A stretch of DNA of 64,000 nt, taken from Actinotalea subterranea. Its GTDB lineage: Bacteria; Actinomycetota; Actinomycetes; Actinomycetales; Cellulomonadaceae. The notes under the pieces are model-generated. The model did no database searches, was not told the DNA's origin, and saw nothing but the letters and a program-made list of their open reading frames with translations. The position numbers were made by a program, and so were the translations under genes. The stretch lies in NCBI RefSeq assembly GCF_008364845.1, contig NZ_VTTP01000009.1:62001-126000 (forward strand), in the 5' to 3' direction. Below are positions 52,882 to 63,175 of this stretch, in pieces (within the stretch, counting starts at the first letter, position 1; each line of letters starts with the position of its first letter).

Positions 52882-53445
52882 TCACCGCGACCCTGGGACG
52901 ACCGGGGGGTCGGCTTCACCCGAACGGCCCAGCAGGACCGCGAGGGCCAACGTGACAGCGGCTTCCTGCGCAGCGCGCCGAACCGCCGCGCGCCCCGGCC
53001 AGCCGTCGTCCGACGGCGCCGCGGAGACGACCCGCTCGCCGCCGGGCCACGCCACCGCGACGTGGAAGGTCCCCGGCGGCCGGCCGTCCTGCGGGTCCGG
53101 CCCCGCGACCCCCGTCGTCGCGACCCCCAGGTCGGCGCCGAGACGTGCACGCACGCCCCGCGCCATCGCGAGCGCTACGTCGGGGTGCACCGCGCCCTCG
53201 CGCGCCAGGAGGAGCGGGTCGACACCGAGCAGCGCGACCTTCAGGTCGCTCGCGTACGCGACCACGCCGCCCCGGACGCATCGGGACGCCCCGGCGACGT
53301 CGACGAGCGAGGCGACCACCGAGCCACCGGTCAGGGACTCCGCCACCGCGATCGTCGTGCCCAGCTCGGTGAGCCGTCCCACGAGCTCGGCGGCGGCGCC
53401 GAGGCGACCGCCCGGTGCGGGCTGCGTGGCGGCGTCAGGAGTCAC
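52882..53445 (-). CDS. CinA C-terminal-type nicotinamide-nucleotide amidohydrolase
   Basis: A 187-residue stand-alone CinA C-terminal domain: [78 protein letters not shown]. Such proteins (PncC type) deamidate nicotinamide mononucleotide for NAD recycling; the N-terminal MoaB-like domain of full CinA is absent. GTG start overlaps the pgsA stop (GTGA), so it is coupled to pgsA. The cinA-recA link seen in Firmicutes does not apply to this short form. Confidence 0.9.
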   Translation of the reverse strand: MTPDAATQPAPGGRLGAAAELVGRLTELGTTIAVAESLTGGSVVASLVDVAGASRCVRGGVVAYASDLKVALLGVDPLLLAREGAVHPDVALAMARGVRARLGADLGVATTGVAGPDPQDGRPPGTFHVAVAWPGGERVVSAAPSDDGWPGRAAVRRAAQEAAVTLALAVLLGRSGEADPPVVPGSR

Positions 53446-54014
53446 GGCGTCGCGGACCGGCGAACCGCCCAGCCCCGGCGCAGGTAGTCGACCCCGGTGG
53501 CGACGGTCAGGACCACGGCGACGATCAGCACGACCCACGCGACGACCCCGACCGGGGCTGGCAGTGTGTCCAGCGGCAGGACGAAGAGCCCGATGCCGAC
53601 GGACTGGACGACGGTCTTGAGCTTGCCTCCGGGCGATGCGGGGATGACGACGTACCGCAGCACCGCGAGGCGCATCGCGGTGATGCCGAGCTCGCGGGTC
53701 AGGATCACGACCGTCACCCACCACGGCACGTCGCCCAGCACGGAGAGCGTCACGAGGCTCGCGCCCATGAGCGCCTTGTCGGCGATGGGGTCCATGAGCT
53801 TGCCCCAGTCCGTGACCTGGTTCATCCGCCGTGCGAGGTAACCGTCGAGGCGGTCGGTCGCGGCCGCGAGCGCGAAGAGCGCCGCCGCGACCCATCGCCA
53901 GCGACCCGAGCCGTCGTCGGCCACGAGGGCCACGACCACGAGCGGGACCAGGGCGATGCGAGCGACGGTGATCGCGTTCGCCGGGTTCAGGTCCGTCCTC
54001 CTTGCATCCAGCAC
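53442..54014 (-). CDS. pgsA: CDP-diacylglycerol-glycerol-3-phosphate 3-phosphatidyltransferase
   Basis: A 190-residue membrane enzyme making phosphatidylglycerophosphate. The CDP-alcohol phosphotransferase motif is complete at ~54-79 (DRLDGYLARRMNQVTDWGK followed by LMDPIADK). About six hydrophobic helices. GTG start at 54014 has TAGGGT 6 nt upstream, supporting a leaderless transcript; a Shine-Dalgarno-like AAGGAGG occurs just inside the gene but no usable start follows it. Stop overlaps the cinA-like start. Confidence 0.92.
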   Translation of the reverse strand: MLDARRTDLNPANAITVARIALVPLVVVALVADDGSGRWRWVAAALFALAAATDRLDGYLARRMNQVTDWGKLMDPIADKALMGASLVTLSVLGDVPWWVTVVILTRELGITAMRLAVLRYVVIPASPGGKLKTVVQSVGIGLFVLPLDTLPAPVGVVAWVVLIVAVVLTVATGVDYLRRGWAVRRSATP

Positions 54015-54105
54015 GCCCTCACCCTACGGTCCGGTCGCGGGTGCCGCGGCCCGGCTCGGGCCACCGGCGCGCCACGCCGTGGCGCCCGGACCGTTCGGGG
54101 CGCCA

Positions 54106-56301
54106 CTACACACCCTCGACCGGCTCGGACTGGCCCGCGCCGAACAGCCAGCCCTGGCCGTGCGCCCACCCCGCGGACCGTAGCTGATGGGCCTGCTCGG
54201 ACGTCTCGATGCCCCCCGCGATCGTCATCATCTCCATCTCGCGGGCGAGCGCACCGAGCGCTCGCGACACGCGGACCGCGGCGGGGTCCTCCGGGATCCC
54301 CGCCGTGAAGGACATGTCCAGCTTGACGCCGTCGACAGGGAGGTCGCGCAGGTAGGAGAGCGGCGAGACCCCGGTGCCGAAGTCGTCGAGCAGCACCGGG
54401 ACACCGGCCCGGCGCAGCTCGGAGAGCTCGTGCCGGATGCGCGTCCCCGTCGCGACGAGGCTGGCCTCCGTGAGCTCGACGAGGAGCCGGCCCGGCCGCA
54501 CGCGGTAGCGCGCGAGGTCGGACAGCACCCGGGCCGTGAGCTCCCCGTCCCCGAGCTGGTCGCCGGACGCGTTCACCGAGACCCAGCCACCGTGCTCCGC
54601 GGTCCGGGCGAGGTGCGCGACGGCCTGCGTGACCACGCTCAGGCCGAGCGCCACGCCCAGGCCCGTCTCCTCCGCCGTCGAGAGGAAGGAGCCCGGAAGG
54701 AGCAGCCCGCGTTCCGGGTGCTGCCACCGCACGAGCGCCTCGTGGCCCACGACCGCACCCGTCGCGAGGTCCACGACCGGTTGGTAGTGGAGCACCAGCT
54801 GCCCGGTGTCGATCGCCCGCCCGAGCTCGGCGGCGGCGCCGTGCTTCGAGGCCCCGGACACCGCCATCGACGGGTCGTACACCTCCGTGCGGCCCCGGCC
54901 CGCAGCCTTCGCGCGGTAGAGGGCGGCGTCGGCGGCGGCGAGGATGCCCATCGCCCCGCCGTCGAGGACGGGGTGCTCGGCGAGAGCGACGCCGATGCTC
55001 GCGGCGACCGGCAGCCTGCGGCGCTGCGTGCGCACGGGGCTGCGCAGCCCGTGGTGGATGCCCGCCGCGACCTCGAAGACGACGCGCGGTGCGTCCGGGT
55101 CGTGGATGACGATGACGAACTCGTCCCCGCCGAGCCGTGCCACCGTCCCCCGCCCGGCCGTGGCGGCACGCAGGACACCGGCGACGTGGACCAGCACCTC
55201 GTCGCCCGCGGCGTGGCCGAACCTGTCGTTGATCTGCTTGAACTCGTCGAGGTCGATCACCAGGACCGCGACCCGGCCCTCCGCGCCCGGCTGCTCGAGG
55301 GCCGCCTGGATCACCTCCTGCATGAGCGAACGGTTGGCGAGACCTGTCAGGGGGTCGTGCATCGCACGGTGCGCGAGCATCTCCGCCTGGAGCCGCGACT
55401 CCGTGACGTCGCGCACCTGCGCCACGAAGTGGTCGGGGGTCCCGTCGGCCCGGCGGACGAGCACGGCGTCCAGGACGACCCAGACGGTCTGACCGTCAGC
55501 CCGCAGGTACCGCTTCTCGAGCGTGAACCGCGTGTCCTCGCCGGTGAGCAGCCGCTGGACGTGCGCGCGCTCCGCGGCGCGGTCGTCCGGGTGCGACAGG
55601 GCGGAGAGGTCGCGCCCCACGAGCGTCGACGCCGGCGCCCCGAGCAGCTGCGTGAACGCGGCGTTGACCTCCTGGATGCTCCAGTGCGCGTCGGTCAGCA
55701 GCATCCCGATGGGTGCGTTCTCCATCGCGACCCGGAAGTGCGCCTCGGAGCGGGCGAGCGCCGCGTCCATGTCCCGGCGACCGGTCATGTCCACCATCGT
55801 CGTCAGGAGCTCGAAGCCGCCACCCGGCGAGGGGACCTGCTGGGTCCGCACGCTGACCCACCGCTCCGGCGCGCCCGTCATGGGCGTGACCCCGACGACG
55901 AAGCCCTGGGGCGGCCCACCTGCCGTGGCCGCCGGGAGCACGGGGAGGGCGAGCACCGCCGTCGGCGCCACCGCCTGCCCGGCCTCGTTGCGCCACGACG
56001 CGGGCAGCTCCGCGACCGGCAGGCCCTCGACGGCGCGCGACGTGGTGTCGAGCAGCGCGGCGGCGGCGGCATTCAGGCCGAGGACCCGTCCGGTGCTCGA
56101 GTGCAGGACGACGGCGTCGCGCGTCGCGGTCAGGACACCGTCGAGCCGGCGCGCGAGGAGGGCCGACTCGGTGCGCACGGCCGTGAGCTCGCGCTCGTGG
56201 CGTCGGCGTGCCACGAGCAGCACGGCGGCGGCGGCAAGACCCGCGACGACGACCGCCGCGAGCACCAGGACAGCAGGTGAGGTCAGTCCTCCCGAGCCCA
56301 T
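54106..56301 (-). CDS. PAS-PAS-GGDEF-EAL cyclic-di-GMP protein with a degenerate EAL site
   Basis: A 731-residue protein. One N-terminal membrane helix (~8-31); PAS domains ~50-175 and ~185-300; GGDEF domain ~305-475 with intact GGDEF at 391-395 and no RxxD inhibitory site; EAL domain ~485-731. The EAL domain keeps EAL (521-523), Asn577, ELTE (609-612), DDFGTG (639-644) and Lys660. The motif normally AEGVET reads AGGIET: Gly696 (codon GGG) replaces the Glu equivalent to RocR Glu352, needed for hydrolysis. Predicted output is c-di-GMP synthesis with impaired degradation. Its start overlaps the ftsK 3' end by 19 nt. Confidence 0.92.
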   Translation of the reverse strand: MGSGGLTSPAVLVLAAVVVAGLAAAAVLLVARRRHERELTAVRTESALLARRLDGVLTATRDAVVLHSSTGRVLGLNAAAAALLDTTSRAVEGLPVAELPASWRNEAGQAVAPTAVLALPVLPAATAGGPPQGFVVGVTPMTGAPERWVSVRTQQVPSPGGGFELLTTMVDMTGRRDMDAALARSEAHFRVAMENAPIGMLLTDAHWSIQEVNAAFTQLLGAPASTLVGRDLSALSHPDDRAAERAHVQRLLTGEDTRFTLEKRYLRADGQTVWVVLDAVLVRRADGTPDHFVAQVRDVTESRLQAEMLAHRAMHDPLTGLANRSLMQEVIQAALEQPGAEGRVAVLVIDLDEFKQINDRFGHAAGDEVLVHVAGVLRAATAGRGTVARLGGDEFVIVIHDPDAPRVVFEVAAGIHHGLRSPVRTQRRRLPVAASIGVALAEHPVLDGGAMGILAAADAALYRAKAAGRGRTEVYDPSMAVSGASKHGAAAELGRAIDTGQLVLHYQPVVDLATGAVVGHEALVRWQHPERGLLLPGSFLSTAEETGLGVALGLSVVTQAVAHLARTAEHGGWVSVNASGDQLGDGELTARVLSDLARYRVRPGRLLVELTEASLVATGTRIRHELSELRRAGVPVLLDDFGTGVSPLSYLRDLPVDGVKLDMSFTAGIPEDPAAVRVSRALGALAREMEMMTIAGGIETSEQAHQLRSAGWAHGQGWLFGAGQSEPVEGV

Positions 56302-58946
56302 CGCTCACCGTCGGAAGCGTCGGCGCCGTCGTCGTCCGTGGCTCGGTCGTACACCTGCGCGGCGGGCTCCGGCTCACCGCGAAGGAGCGCGAGGGTCCCT
56401 GCGAGGTCGTCGGGCTGGACGAGCACGTCACGCGCCTTGGAGCCCTCGGACGGCCCGACGATCTCCCGCGACTCGAGGAGGTCCATGAGGCGGCCGGCCT
56501 TCGCGAAGCCCACGCGGAGCTTGCGCTGGAGCATCGACGTCGAGCCGAACTGGGTGGTGACGACCAGCTCGGCCGCCTGCAGCAGGAGGTCGAGGTCGTC
56601 GCCGATGTCGTCGTCGACCTGCTTCTTGACCGCGGGCGTCATGACGTCCTCGCGGTACGTCGGCTTGAGCTGCGTCTTGACGTGCTCGACGACCGCGTGG
56701 ATCTCGCTCTCGGTGACCCAGGCACCCTGCACGCGCATGGGCTTGGCGGCGCCCATCGGGAGGAAGAGCGCATCGCCCTGACCGATGAGCTTCTCCGCGC
56801 CAGGCTGGTCCAGGACGACGCGCGAGTCCGTGAGCGAGGACGTCGCGAACGCGAGCCGTGAGGGCACGTTGGCCTTGATGAGTCCGGTCACGACGTCGAC
56901 GCTCGGCCGCTGCGTCGCGAGGACCAGGTGGATGCCCGCCGCACGCGCGAGCTGCGTGATCCGCTGGATCGACGCCTCGACGTCACGTGGGGCCACCATC
57001 ATGAGGTCCGCGAGCTCGTCGACGATCACGAGCAGGTACGGGTACGGCGCGATCTTGCGCTCGCTGCCCGGGAGCGGCTTGACCTTGCCTGACCGCACGC
57101 CCGCGTTGAAGTCGTCGATGTGCTTGTAGCCGAACATCGCGAGGTCGTCGTAGCGCGACTCCATCTCGCGGACCACCCACTCGAGCGCCTCGGCGGCCTT
57201 CTTGGGGTTGGTGATGATCGGCGTGATGAGGTGCGGGATGCCCTCGTAGAGCGTGAGCTCGACGCGCTTGGGGTCCACGAGGATCATCCGGACCTCGTCC
57301 GGGGTCGACCGCATGAGGATCGACGTGATCATCGAGTTCACGAAGCTCGACTTGCCTGCGCCCGTGGCGCCGGCGACCAGCAGGTGCGGCATCTTCGCGA
57401 GGTTCGCGACCACGTACCCGCCCTCGACGTCCTTGCCGACGCCGATGACCATCGGGTGCTCGCTGCGCCTGGCGGCCGACGAGCGGAGCACGTCGCCGAG
57501 CGACACGGTCTCGCGGTCGGCGTTCGGGATCTCGATGCCGATGGCCGACTTGCCGGGGATCGGCGACAGGATCCGCACGTCAGCGCTGGCGACGGCGTAC
57601 GAGATGTTGCGGCTCAGGGCCGTGACGCGCTCGACCTTCACCCCGGGCCCGAGCTCGAGCTCGTAGCGCGTGACCGTGGGACCACGGCTGAAGCCCGTGA
57701 CCTGAGCATCCACCTCGAACTGCTCGAGCACCGTGGTCAGGGACTCGACCACCCGGTCGTTCGCGGCCGAGCGCACCTTGTGCGGCATGCCCTTGGCGAG
57801 GACCTCCTCGGGGGGCAGCGTGTAGATGACCTCGCCGTCGAGCATCGGCTGCTCGCCGCGCGGCACGGCGGTCGTGGGCGGCGGGGCCAGGTCCGGTGCT
57901 CGCAGCACGGTGGTCGCGACGTCGTCGGACGCCGGGACCTCGAACTGTGCCACGAGGTCGGTCCCGGAGTCTGCGAGCGCGGCTGCGGCCTCCGTCATGG
58001 CGGCCGTCTCGAACGCCTCGTCCCCGGCGAAGGCGCCCACGGCGGGCACCACGGCCGTCGTCTCGGCCCGACGGCGGCCCAGGTGCAGGCGACCTCGGCG
58101 CGGCTCCGGCGCCTCCTGCTGCTGAGCGAGGGTCGGCAGGTCCGCGAGGCTCTCGTCGTCGTCGGTCGCGTCAGGGTCCTCGTGCCGGCGTGCGTTGCCC
58201 GTGAGCCGGTCGTAGCCGGCGCGCAGGCGGGGGCCGATGAGGTGCACGGGCGTCGCGGTGAGCACGAGGAGGCCGAAGAACCCGAGGAGGAGGAGCAGGG
58301 GGACGGTGACCCAGGCGGTCACGAGGTGCTCGAGCGGGGTCGCGACGAGGTAGCCGACGACGCCCCCGGCCGCGCGCACGGGCTCGAAGCCGTCCGACGG
58401 CGAGGGCAGGTCCTCGGCGAGGTGGACGAGGCCGCACACGGTCAGGATGAGCGCGCTGAGGCCGATGCCCATGCGTCCGTTGCTCTCGACGCGCTCCGGG
58501 TGCCGCATGAGACGGACCGCGGTGCCCAGGAGCAGCAGCGGGACGGCGACACCGACGACACCGAACGTGCCCGCGACGACGGCGTGCACGGCGTCACCCG
58601 CGGAGCCGGACAGCCCCCACCACTCGCGCGCCGCGACGACGACCGCGAGGCCGAGCAGCGTGAACGCGAGACCGTCGCGGCGGTGCGCGGGGTCGAGATC
58701 CCGCGCGCCGCGGCCGACGCGCCGTGCCGTGCCGCCGACCAGGTGGGCGCTGCCCATCCACAGCCCGCGCACCATCCTGACGGGCAGCGAGCGCGTGGGC
58801 GCGGCCGGCTCGGTGCGCGCGCTCCCCCGCGACCCGGCGGGTGGACGTCCGGACGCCTGCCGCCCCGCGGGCTTGCCCGACGCCGCGCGCGCCGTGGCAC
58901 CGCGAGCCGGTGCGGCGCTGCGGGGTGCGGACGTGCGGGTGGCCAT
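56283..58946 (-). CDS. ftsK: DNA translocase FtsK/SpoIIIE
   Basis: An 887-residue DNA pump that clears chromosome from the septum. Basic low-complexity N-terminus ~1-60, four membrane helices ~95-265, variable linker, beta domain ([24 protein letters not shown]), motor domain with Walker [18 protein letters not shown] and Walker [16 protein letters not shown], and a C-terminal winged-helix gamma domain ([34 protein letters not shown]) for KOPS recognition. ATG follows TACCTT by 7 nt (leaderless). Downstream of rnj. Confidence 0.96.
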   Translation of the reverse strand: MATRTSAPRSAAPARGATARAASGKPAGRQASGRPPAGSRGSARTEPAAPTRSLPVRMVRGLWMGSAHLVGGTARRVGRGARDLDPAHRRDGLAFTLLGLAVVVAAREWWGLSGSAGDAVHAVVAGTFGVVGVAVPLLLLGTAVRLMRHPERVESNGRMGIGLSALILTVCGLVHLAEDLPSPSDGFEPVRAAGGVVGYLVATPLEHLVTAWVTVPLLLLLGFFGLLVLTATPVHLIGPRLRAGYDRLTGNARRHEDPDATDDDESLADLPTLAQQQEAPEPRRGRLHLGRRRAETTAVVPAVGAFAGDEAFETAAMTEAAAALADSGTDLVAQFEVPASDDVATTVLRAPDLAPPPTTAVPRGEQPMLDGEVIYTLPPEEVLAKGMPHKVRSAANDRVVESLTTVLEQFEVDAQVTGFSRGPTVTRYELELGPGVKVERVTALSRNISYAVASADVRILSPIPGKSAIGIEIPNADRETVSLGDVLRSSAARRSEHPMVIGVGKDVEGGYVVANLAKMPHLLVAGATGAGKSSFVNSMITSILMRSTPDEVRMILVDPKRVELTLYEGIPHLITPIITNPKKAAEALEWVVREMESRYDDLAMFGYKHIDDFNAGVRSGKVKPLPGSERKIAPYPYLLVIVDELADLMMVAPRDVEASIQRITQLARAAGIHLVLATQRPSVDVVTGLIKANVPSRLAFATSSLTDSRVVLDQPGAEKLIGQGDALFLPMGAAKPMRVQGAWVTESEIHAVVEHVKTQLKPTYREDVMTPAVKKQVDDDIGDDLDLLLQAAELVVTTQFGSTSMLQRKLRVGFAKAGRLMDLLESREIVGPSEGSKARDVLVQPDDLAGTLALLRGEPEPAAQVYDRATDDDGADASDGERWARED

Positions 58947-59086
58947 GGTGCCCAAGGTACCTGCGACCACGGACGACGCCCGGGAGGTGGGCCGGGCCGT
59001 GTCGCTTCGACGGGCAGCTCGGGGCGCCGCGCCGGGACGGCGACGCCCGGCGGGGCGGGTGCGTCCCCTCGCCCTGCCTCGCGGGG

Positions 59087-60772
59087 TCAGGCCTCGACGA
59101 CCACCGGGATGATCATCGGGCGCCGGCGCAGCCGCCCCGAGACCCAGCGCCCGACGACGCGTCGCATGACCTGCTGGAGCTGGTGGGTGTCGCACCCGCC
59201 GGCGAGCGCGGCCTCCTCGAGCGCACGGACGAGCTCGGGCTGGATCGAGTCGAACACCGCGTCGTCCTCGGCGAACCCGCGCGCGTGGATCTGCGGACCC
59301 GCGACGACCTTGCCGGTCGCCGAGTCCACCACGGCGAAGATGGAGATGAACCCCTCCTCACCGAGGATCCGGCGGTCCTTGAGCTCGGCGTCCGTGATCG
59401 CACCGACGCTCGAGCCGTCGACGTAGACGTAGCCGCAGGGCACGGCCCCGACGATCCGGGCGACCCCGTCGGCGAGGTCCACGACCACGCCGTCCTCGGC
59501 CAGCACGACGCGGTCCGCCGGGACTCCCGTCCGCACCGCGACTGCGCCGTTCGCCACGAGGTGGCGCACCTCTCCGTGCACGGGCATGACGTTGCGGGGC
59601 CTGAGCACGTTGTAGCAGTACATGAGCTCGCCCGCGCTCGCGTGCCCTGACACGTGGACGCGCGCGTTGCCCTGGTGCACGACGTTCGCGCCCAGGCGCA
59701 TGAGGCCGTTGATCACGCGGAAGACCGCGTTCTCGTTGCCCGGGATCAGGGACGACGCGAGCACCACCGTGTCGCCGTGGCCGATCTGCACGCGGTGGTC
59801 ACGGTTGGCCATGCGGGACAGCGCGGCCATCGGCTCACCCTGCGAACCCGTGCACATGAGCACGACCTCGTGAGCGGGGAGGTCGTCGACGGCCTTGACG
59901 TCCACGAGCACGTCGGGCGGCACCGTGAGGTAGCCGAGGTCCGCCGCGATCGTCATGTTCCGCACCATCGAGCGGCCCACGAAAGCGACGCGACGACCGT
60001 GCGCGGCCGCGGCGTCGAGCACCTGCTGCACGCGGTGCACGTGCGAGGAGAAGGACGCCACGATGACCCGCTGCTCCGCCTTCGCGAAGATCTGGTCGAG
60101 CACGGGGCCGATCTCACGCTCGTGCGTCGTGAAGCCCGGGACCTCGGCGTTCGTCGAGTCGACCATGAAGAGGTCCACGCCGGCCTCGCCGAGGCGCGCG
60201 AAGGCCCGCAGGTCGGTCACCCGCCCGTCGAGCGGGAGCTGGTCCATCTTGAAGTCGCCCGTGTGCAGGACGGTGCCCGCACCGGTCCGCACGGCGACCG
60301 CGAGCGCGTCGGGGATCGAGTGGTTGACCGCGACGAACTCGCACTCGAACGGGCCGAGCTGCTCGACCTGCCCCTCGCGCACGGCGAGCGTGAAGGGGGT
60401 GATGCGGTGCTCGCGGAGCTTGGCCTCGAGGAACGCCAGGGTGAGCTGGGAGCCCACCACCGGGATGTCGGGCCGCAGGCGGAGCAGGTACGGGACGGCA
60501 CCGATGTGGTCCTCGTGACCGTGGGTCAGGACGAGCGCGTCGACGTCGTCGAGCCGGTCCGCGATGTACTCGAAGTCGGGCAGGATCAGGTCGACGCCGG
60601 GCTGGTGGTCCTCGGGGAACAGGACCCCGCAGTCGATGATGAGGAGGCGGCCGGCGAACTCGAGCACGGCCATGTTGCGACCGATCTCGCCGAGGCCGCC
60701 GAGGGCGACGACGCGCAGGGCTCCGGGGGCGAGCGCGGGCGGCAGGCCGAGGTCGGGGTGGGGGTGGCTCAT
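59087..60772 (-). CDS. rnj: Ribonuclease J
   Basis: A 561-residue metallo-beta-lactamase/beta-CASP ribonuclease with 5'-3' exo- and endonuclease activity. Zinc motif THGHEDHIG (His84, His86, Asp88, His89), [16 protein letters not shown], beta-[31 protein letters not shown] and HVSGHA. C-terminal domain present. ATG with an AGGAGA ribosome binding site. It follows dapA by 20 nt on the same strand, as in mycobacteria. Confidence 0.96.
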   Translation of the reverse strand: MSHPHPDLGLPPALAPGALRVVALGGLGEIGRNMAVLEFAGRLLIIDCGVLFPEDHQPGVDLILPDFEYIADRLDDVDALVLTHGHEDHIGAVPYLLRLRPDIPVVGSQLTLAFLEAKLREHRITPFTLAVREGQVEQLGPFECEFVAVNHSIPDALAVAVRTGAGTVLHTGDFKMDQLPLDGRVTDLRAFARLGEAGVDLFMVDSTNAEVPGFTTHEREIGPVLDQIFAKAEQRVIVASFSSHVHRVQQVLDAAAAHGRRVAFVGRSMVRNMTIAADLGYLTVPPDVLVDVKAVDDLPAHEVVLMCTGSQGEPMAALSRMANRDHRVQIGHGDTVVLASSLIPGNENAVFRVINGLMRLGANVVHQGNARVHVSGHASAGELMYCYNVLRPRNVMPVHGEVRHLVANGAVAVRTGVPADRVVLAEDGVVVDLADGVARIVGAVPCGYVYVDGSSVGAITDAELKDRRILGEEGFISIFAVVDSATGKVVAGPQIHARGFAEDDAVFDSIQPELVRALEEAALAGGCDTHQLQQVMRRVVGRWVSGRLRRRPMIIPVVVEA

Positions 60773-60792
60773 GGGTCTCCTGGCGTTCGGGA

Positions 60793-61707
60793 CTAGACCG
60801 TGGCGGCGCCCGGCAGGCCTGCGGCCACGAGCCCGGCTCGGACGGCCTCGACCTCCTGCGGCGAGGCCTCGACGAGGGGCAGGCGCAGCGTGCGATGGGG
60901 CAGCAGGCCGAGGATCTCCAGCGCGGCCTTGGCGGCGACGGCCTGGAAGCCGGCCCCGTTGACCGCGTCGATCGCGGGGACGATGCTGCGGAAGACGCGG
61001 AGGGCCTCGGCGTGGTCGCCGGCGTCGAACGCCGCGGTCAGCTCGGCGAGCCGGCGGCCGGCCACGTGCCCCACGACGCTGACGATCCCTGCGGCGCCGT
61101 GCGCGAGCAGGCTCAGGTACGCCGAGTCGTCACCGCTGTACCAGGCCAGGCCCGTGCGCTCGATGGCCTTGGCCGCGGCGTACACGTCACCGGTCGCGTC
61201 CTTGACCGCGACGATCCGCTCGTGATCGGCGAACCGGTCGAGGGTCGCGGCGCTGTAGCGCACGCCCGTCCGTCCGGGCACGTCGTACACCATCACGGGC
61301 AGGCCGGTCGCCCCGGCGACCGCCTCGGTGTGCCGGCACACGCCCTCCTGGGACGGCCGCGAGTAGTACGGACTCACGACGAGCAGCCCGTGGGCACCCG
61401 CCTCCGCGGCCTGCTCGGCCATGCGGACCGCGTGCGCGGTGTCGTTGGAGCCCGCGCCGGCGACGACGACGGCCCGCTCCCCCACGGCCTCGACGACCGC
61501 GCGGACCAGGTCCGCCTTCTCGGGCGCGTGCGTCGTCGGTGCCTCCCCCGTGGTCCCGTTGAGGACGAGACCGTCGTGCCCCTCGTCGACGAGGTGGCGC
61601 GCGAGGCGCACCGCGGCCTCGAGGTCGACGGCCCCGTCCAGCGTCATCGGCGTCACCATGGCGGTGAGCACCGCGCCGAAGGGCCGGTGCGCGGGAGTGG
61701 AGGCCAT
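60793..61707 (-). CDS. dapA: 4-hydroxy-tetrahydrodipicolinate synthase
   Basis: A 304-residue TIM-barrel lyase condensing pyruvate and aspartate semialdehyde in lysine/diaminopimelate synthesis. Catalytic residues: Thr52-Thr53 in NGTTGEAPT, Tyr141 in VYDVPGRTGV, Schiff-base Lys169 in IVAVKDATGD. ATG at 61707 is chosen because TAGTTT lies 7 nt upstream; a TTG three codons earlier is in frame. Upstream of rnj. DapF for the same pathway is encoded at 30-31 kb. Confidence 0.95.
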   Translation of the reverse strand: MASTPAHRPFGAVLTAMVTPMTLDGAVDLEAAVRLARHLVDEGHDGLVLNGTTGEAPTTHAPEKADLVRAVVEAVGERAVVVAGAGSNDTAHAVRMAEQAAEAGAHGLLVVSPYYSRPSQEGVCRHTEAVAGATGLPVMVYDVPGRTGVRYSAATLDRFADHERIVAVKDATGDVYAAAKAIERTGLAWYSGDDSAYLSLLAHGAAGIVSVVGHVAGRRLAELTAAFDAGDHAEALRVFRSIVPAIDAVNGAGFQAVAAKAALEILGLLPHRTLRLPLVEASPQEVEAVRAGLVAAGLPGAATV

Positions 61708-61763
61708 GGCCGACAAACTACCGCCCGAGCGCGGCCGGCGGCCGCTGACGCACGCACCGTGGA

Positions 61764-61789
61764 ACGCTCCGGGCGCGTGCCGGGAGCGT
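61764..61789 (-). terminator. Putative terminator of the thyA-folA operon
   Basis: A 7-bp perfect stem (ACGCTCC / GGAGCGT) extended by GG-CC pairs around a short loop lies 9 nt beyond the folA stop. No T-tract. Confidence 0.45.
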
Positions 61790-61797
61790 CGGCGCGC

Positions 61798-62289
61798 TCA
61801 ACGCACGTAGGTGCGGAACCGGTACCGCAGCCCGGTCCCGGAGACGTGCCAGCCGTCCTCGGGGTCCTGCCCGGCCGGACGCCAGGTCGCGTCGACTTCC
61901 GGCGCGCGGGTGTCACCAGTGACGCGGACGTCGACCTCCGTCAGCTCGATCCGGTCCGCTACCGGGAGGAACGCCGCGTACACCTGCGCCCCGCCGATGA
62001 CCCACAGGTCCCTGCTCCGGAACCGCTCGAGCACCTCGTCGACGTCCCTCAGCACGGTCGCCCCCTCGAGCGCGAGGCCGGGGCGGCGGCTCAGCACCAC
62101 GTTCTCGCGGCCCGGGAGCGGACGGAACCGCTCGGGCAGCGACTCCCACGTCGCCCGGCCCATGACCACCGGGTGGCCCGACGTGAGCCTCCGGAAGTGC
62201 GCACGGTCCTCGGGCAGGTCCCACGGCAGGTCGCCGTCGACGCCGATCCAGCCGTCGGCCGACTCCGCCCAGACGAGGGCGACGCTCAC
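61798..62289 (-). CDS. folA: Dihydrofolate reductase
   Basis: A 163-residue NADPH-dependent reductase regenerating tetrahydrofolate. Features: [32 protein letters not shown] (active-site acidic residue in the DLPEDRAHF helix), [21 protein letters not shown], and [16 protein letters not shown] start overlaps the thyA stop (GTGA), so it is coupled to thymidylate synthase, whose dihydrofolate product it recycles. Confidence 0.96.
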   Translation of the reverse strand: MSVALVWAESADGWIGVDGDLPWDLPEDRAHFRRLTSGHPVVMGRATWESLPERFRPLPGRENVVLSRRPGLALEGATVLRDVDEVLERFRSRDLWVIGGAQVYAAFLPVADRIELTEVDVRVTGDTRAPEVDATWRPAGQDPEDGWHVSGTGLRYRFRTYVR

Positions 62290-63086
62290 ACGGCCACCGG
62301 GGCCTTGATCGCCGGGTGGTGCTGGTACCCGACGACCTCGACGTCCTCGAACGCGTACTCGAAGATCGACGGTGCGCGGCGGAGCTCGAGCCGCGGGTAC
62401 GGGTACGGCTCCCGCGTGAGCTGCTCACGCACCTGGTCGACGTGGTTGTCGTAGATGTGGCAGTCGCCGCCCGTCCACACGAAGTCGCCCACCTCGAGGT
62501 CCGTCTGCTGCGCGACCATGTGCGTCAGGAGCGCGTACGAGGCGATGTTGAACGGGACGCCGAGGAACAGGTCGGCGCTGCGCTGGTAGAGCTGGCAGGA
62601 GAGCCGGCCGTCCGCGACGTAGAACTGGAAGAACGCGTGGCACGGTGCGAGCGCCATGCGCGGGATCTCGGCGACGTTCCAGGCCGAGACGACGAGCCGA
62701 CGGGAGTCCGGGTCGGTCCTGATGTTCTCGACGAGCTGGGCGATCTGGTCGACGTGCCCGCCGTCGGGCGTCGGCCACGAGCGCCACTGCACCCCGTAGA
62801 CCGGCCCGAGCTCGCCGTCGGGCCCCGCCCACTCGTCCCAGATCGTGACGCCGCGCTCCCGCAGCCAGGCGACGTTGGAGTCGCCGCGCAGGAACCACAG
62901 GAGCTCGTGGACGATCGAGCGCAGGTGCACGCGCTTCGTCGTCACGAGCGGGAACCCGGCGCCCAGGTCGAACCGCATCTGGTGACCGAAGACGCTGCGC
63001 GTCCCCGTGCCCGTGCGGTCCCCCTTCGGGGTCCCGTGCTCCAGGACGTGCCGCAGCAGGTCCTCGTACGGCGTGGGGACGACCAT
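62286..63086 (-). CDS. thyA: Thymidylate synthase (ThyA)
   Basis: A 266-residue enzyme methylating dUMP with methylene-tetrahydrofolate. Catalytic Cys149 in [14 protein letters not shown]; dUMP-binding [49 protein letters not shown] near the start. Full length (Escherichia coli 264). TAGGAT lies 6 nt before the ATG, suggesting a leaderless thyA-folA transcript. Divergent from the aldehyde dehydrogenase gene. Confidence 0.97.
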   Translation of the reverse strand: MVVPTPYEDLLRHVLEHGTPKGDRTGTGTRSVFGHQMRFDLGAGFPLVTTKRVHLRSIVHELLWFLRGDSNVAWLRERGVTIWDEWAGPDGELGPVYGVQWRSWPTPDGGHVDQIAQLVENIRTDPDSRRLVVSAWNVAEIPRMALAPCHAFFQFYVADGRLSCQLYQRSADLFLGVPFNIASYALLTHMVAQQTDLEVGDFVWTGGDCHIYDNHVDQVREQLTREPYPYPRLELRRAPSIFEYAFEDVEVVGYQHHPAIKAPVAV

Positions 63087-63162
63087 GGCGCCATCCTAGG
63101 CACCGCCCGCCCGACGTCGTCGCACGACGGCACGACCCCGTTGCGCCCGCGGCGCGACCGTC

Positions 63163-63168
63163 CATACT
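63163..63168 (+). promoter_or_regulatory. Putative -10 of a leaderless promoter
   Basis: CATACT ends 7 nt before the aldehyde dehydrogenase ATG, with no ribosome binding site. Confidence 0.4.
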
Positions 63169-63175
63169 GACCCCC

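Noticed and set aside
54187-56280. A 697-codon plus-strand open frame opposite the GGDEF-EAL gene
   Set aside because: No motif, skewed Arg/His/Glu composition; the minus-strand product has intact PAS, GGDEF and EAL domains.
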